The notes beneath the pieces were generated by a model, which saw nothing but the letters and a program-made list of their open reading frames with translations, had not been told where the DNA came from and made no database searches. Shown in pieces: positions 6,397 to 6,455 of a DNA stretch of 6,455 nucleotides. The position numbers were made by a program, and so were the translations under genes. This DNA comes from an uncultured Rikenellaceae bacterium (GTDB lineage Bacteria > Bacteroidota > Bacteroidia > Bacteroidales > UBA932), in assembly GCA_937906485.1 (NCBI GenBank), contig CALCYB010000003.1, forward strand, positions 1 to 6,455, written 5' to 3'. The stretch's first letter is position 1. Each line of letters begins with the position of its first letter.

Positions 6397-6455
6397 GTGC
6401 GGAACGATTCCCGCGCTTTTCGCACATAGAGGCGGATGACGTCTTCGGGCAGGTG
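6372..6455 (-). CDS. C-terminal end of an unrecognised convergent protein
   Basis: On the minus strand the window edge reads into an open frame of 27 codons ending in TGA (complement of 6372-6374). The tail reads LPEDVIRLYVRKARESFRTK followed by NEPAMG. It looks like a charged amphipathic helix and a short flexible end, as real C-termini often do. The other two minus frames give less protein-like sequence. The stop codon lies in the terminator loop, so the last residues are encoded by one arm of the hairpin. I cannot name the family from so short a piece. The convergent position suggests a neighbouring gene unrelated to the operon. The call rests on frame quality and position only. Confidence 0.45.
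   Translation of the reverse strand, partial: HLPEDVIRLYVRKARESFRTKNEPAMG

Noticed and set aside
6429..6455. A possible plus-strand start (GAGGCGGATG) near the right edge
   Set aside because: The GAGG is only a few bases from the ATG, the frame is cut after six codons, and the minus frame here looks more like protein.

Overview
This window is the 3' part of a dense plus-strand catabolic operon for anaerobic lysine fermentation to acetate and butyrate. It very probably comes from an anaerobic member of the Bacteroidetes (Porphyromonas/Odoribacter-like). That assignment is inferred from four things: roughly 50% GC, A-rich leaders with little Shine-Dalgarno signal before some genes, the gene content, and the resemblance (from memory, not searched) of KamD/KamE and of the gene order to Porphyromonas-type lysine clusters. 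Clostridia and other amino-acid fermenters carry the same pathway, so the taxon call is moderate only.

Layout. At 3-80 there is a GC-rich scrap of an RluA-family pseudouridine synthase, including its catalytic HRID motif. It runs in frame, without a stop, into the C-terminal ~208 residues of KamD (75-701). The two families share an Ala-His-Thr-like block exactly at the join, so this looks like a chimeric junction. Then come kamE (703-1491), a CoA-transferase beta subunit (1510-2169), a thiolase (2166-3371), a short-chain acyl-CoA dehydrogenase (3384-4523), etfB (4535-5314) and etfA (5326-6333). Intergenic gaps are 1, 18, -4, 12, 11 and 11 bases, so these are almost certainly one transcript. 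The transcript ends at a clear intrinsic terminator (6356-6396). A convergent gene on the minus strand supplies the last 84 bases; only its C-terminus is visible and I do not recognise it.

How the genes work together (established pathway, applied by inference). KamDE uses adenosylcobalamin and PLP to move the terminal amino group of beta-lysine (or D-lysine), giving 3,5-diaminohexanoate (or the 2,5-diamino acid). Genes outside the window (kdd, kce, kal) would convert the product to acetoacetate and crotonyl-CoA. The acyl-CoA dehydrogenase with EtfAB reduces crotonyl-CoA to butyryl-CoA, probably by flavin-based electron bifurcation from NADH. The CoA-transferase then moves CoA from butyryl-CoA to acetoacetate, releasing butyrate, and the thiolase splits acetoacetyl-CoA to two acetyl-CoA. 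The window thus holds the aminomutase step and the whole terminal butyrate/acetyl-CoA module; the middle enzymes, lysine 2,3-aminomutase and the CoA-transferase alpha subunit are not seen.

I found no undescribed system here. The most notable observation is the in-frame RluA/KamD junction at the left edge. There is no gene-free stretch longer than 300 bases, and no RNA gene, mobile element or CRISPR array was seen.
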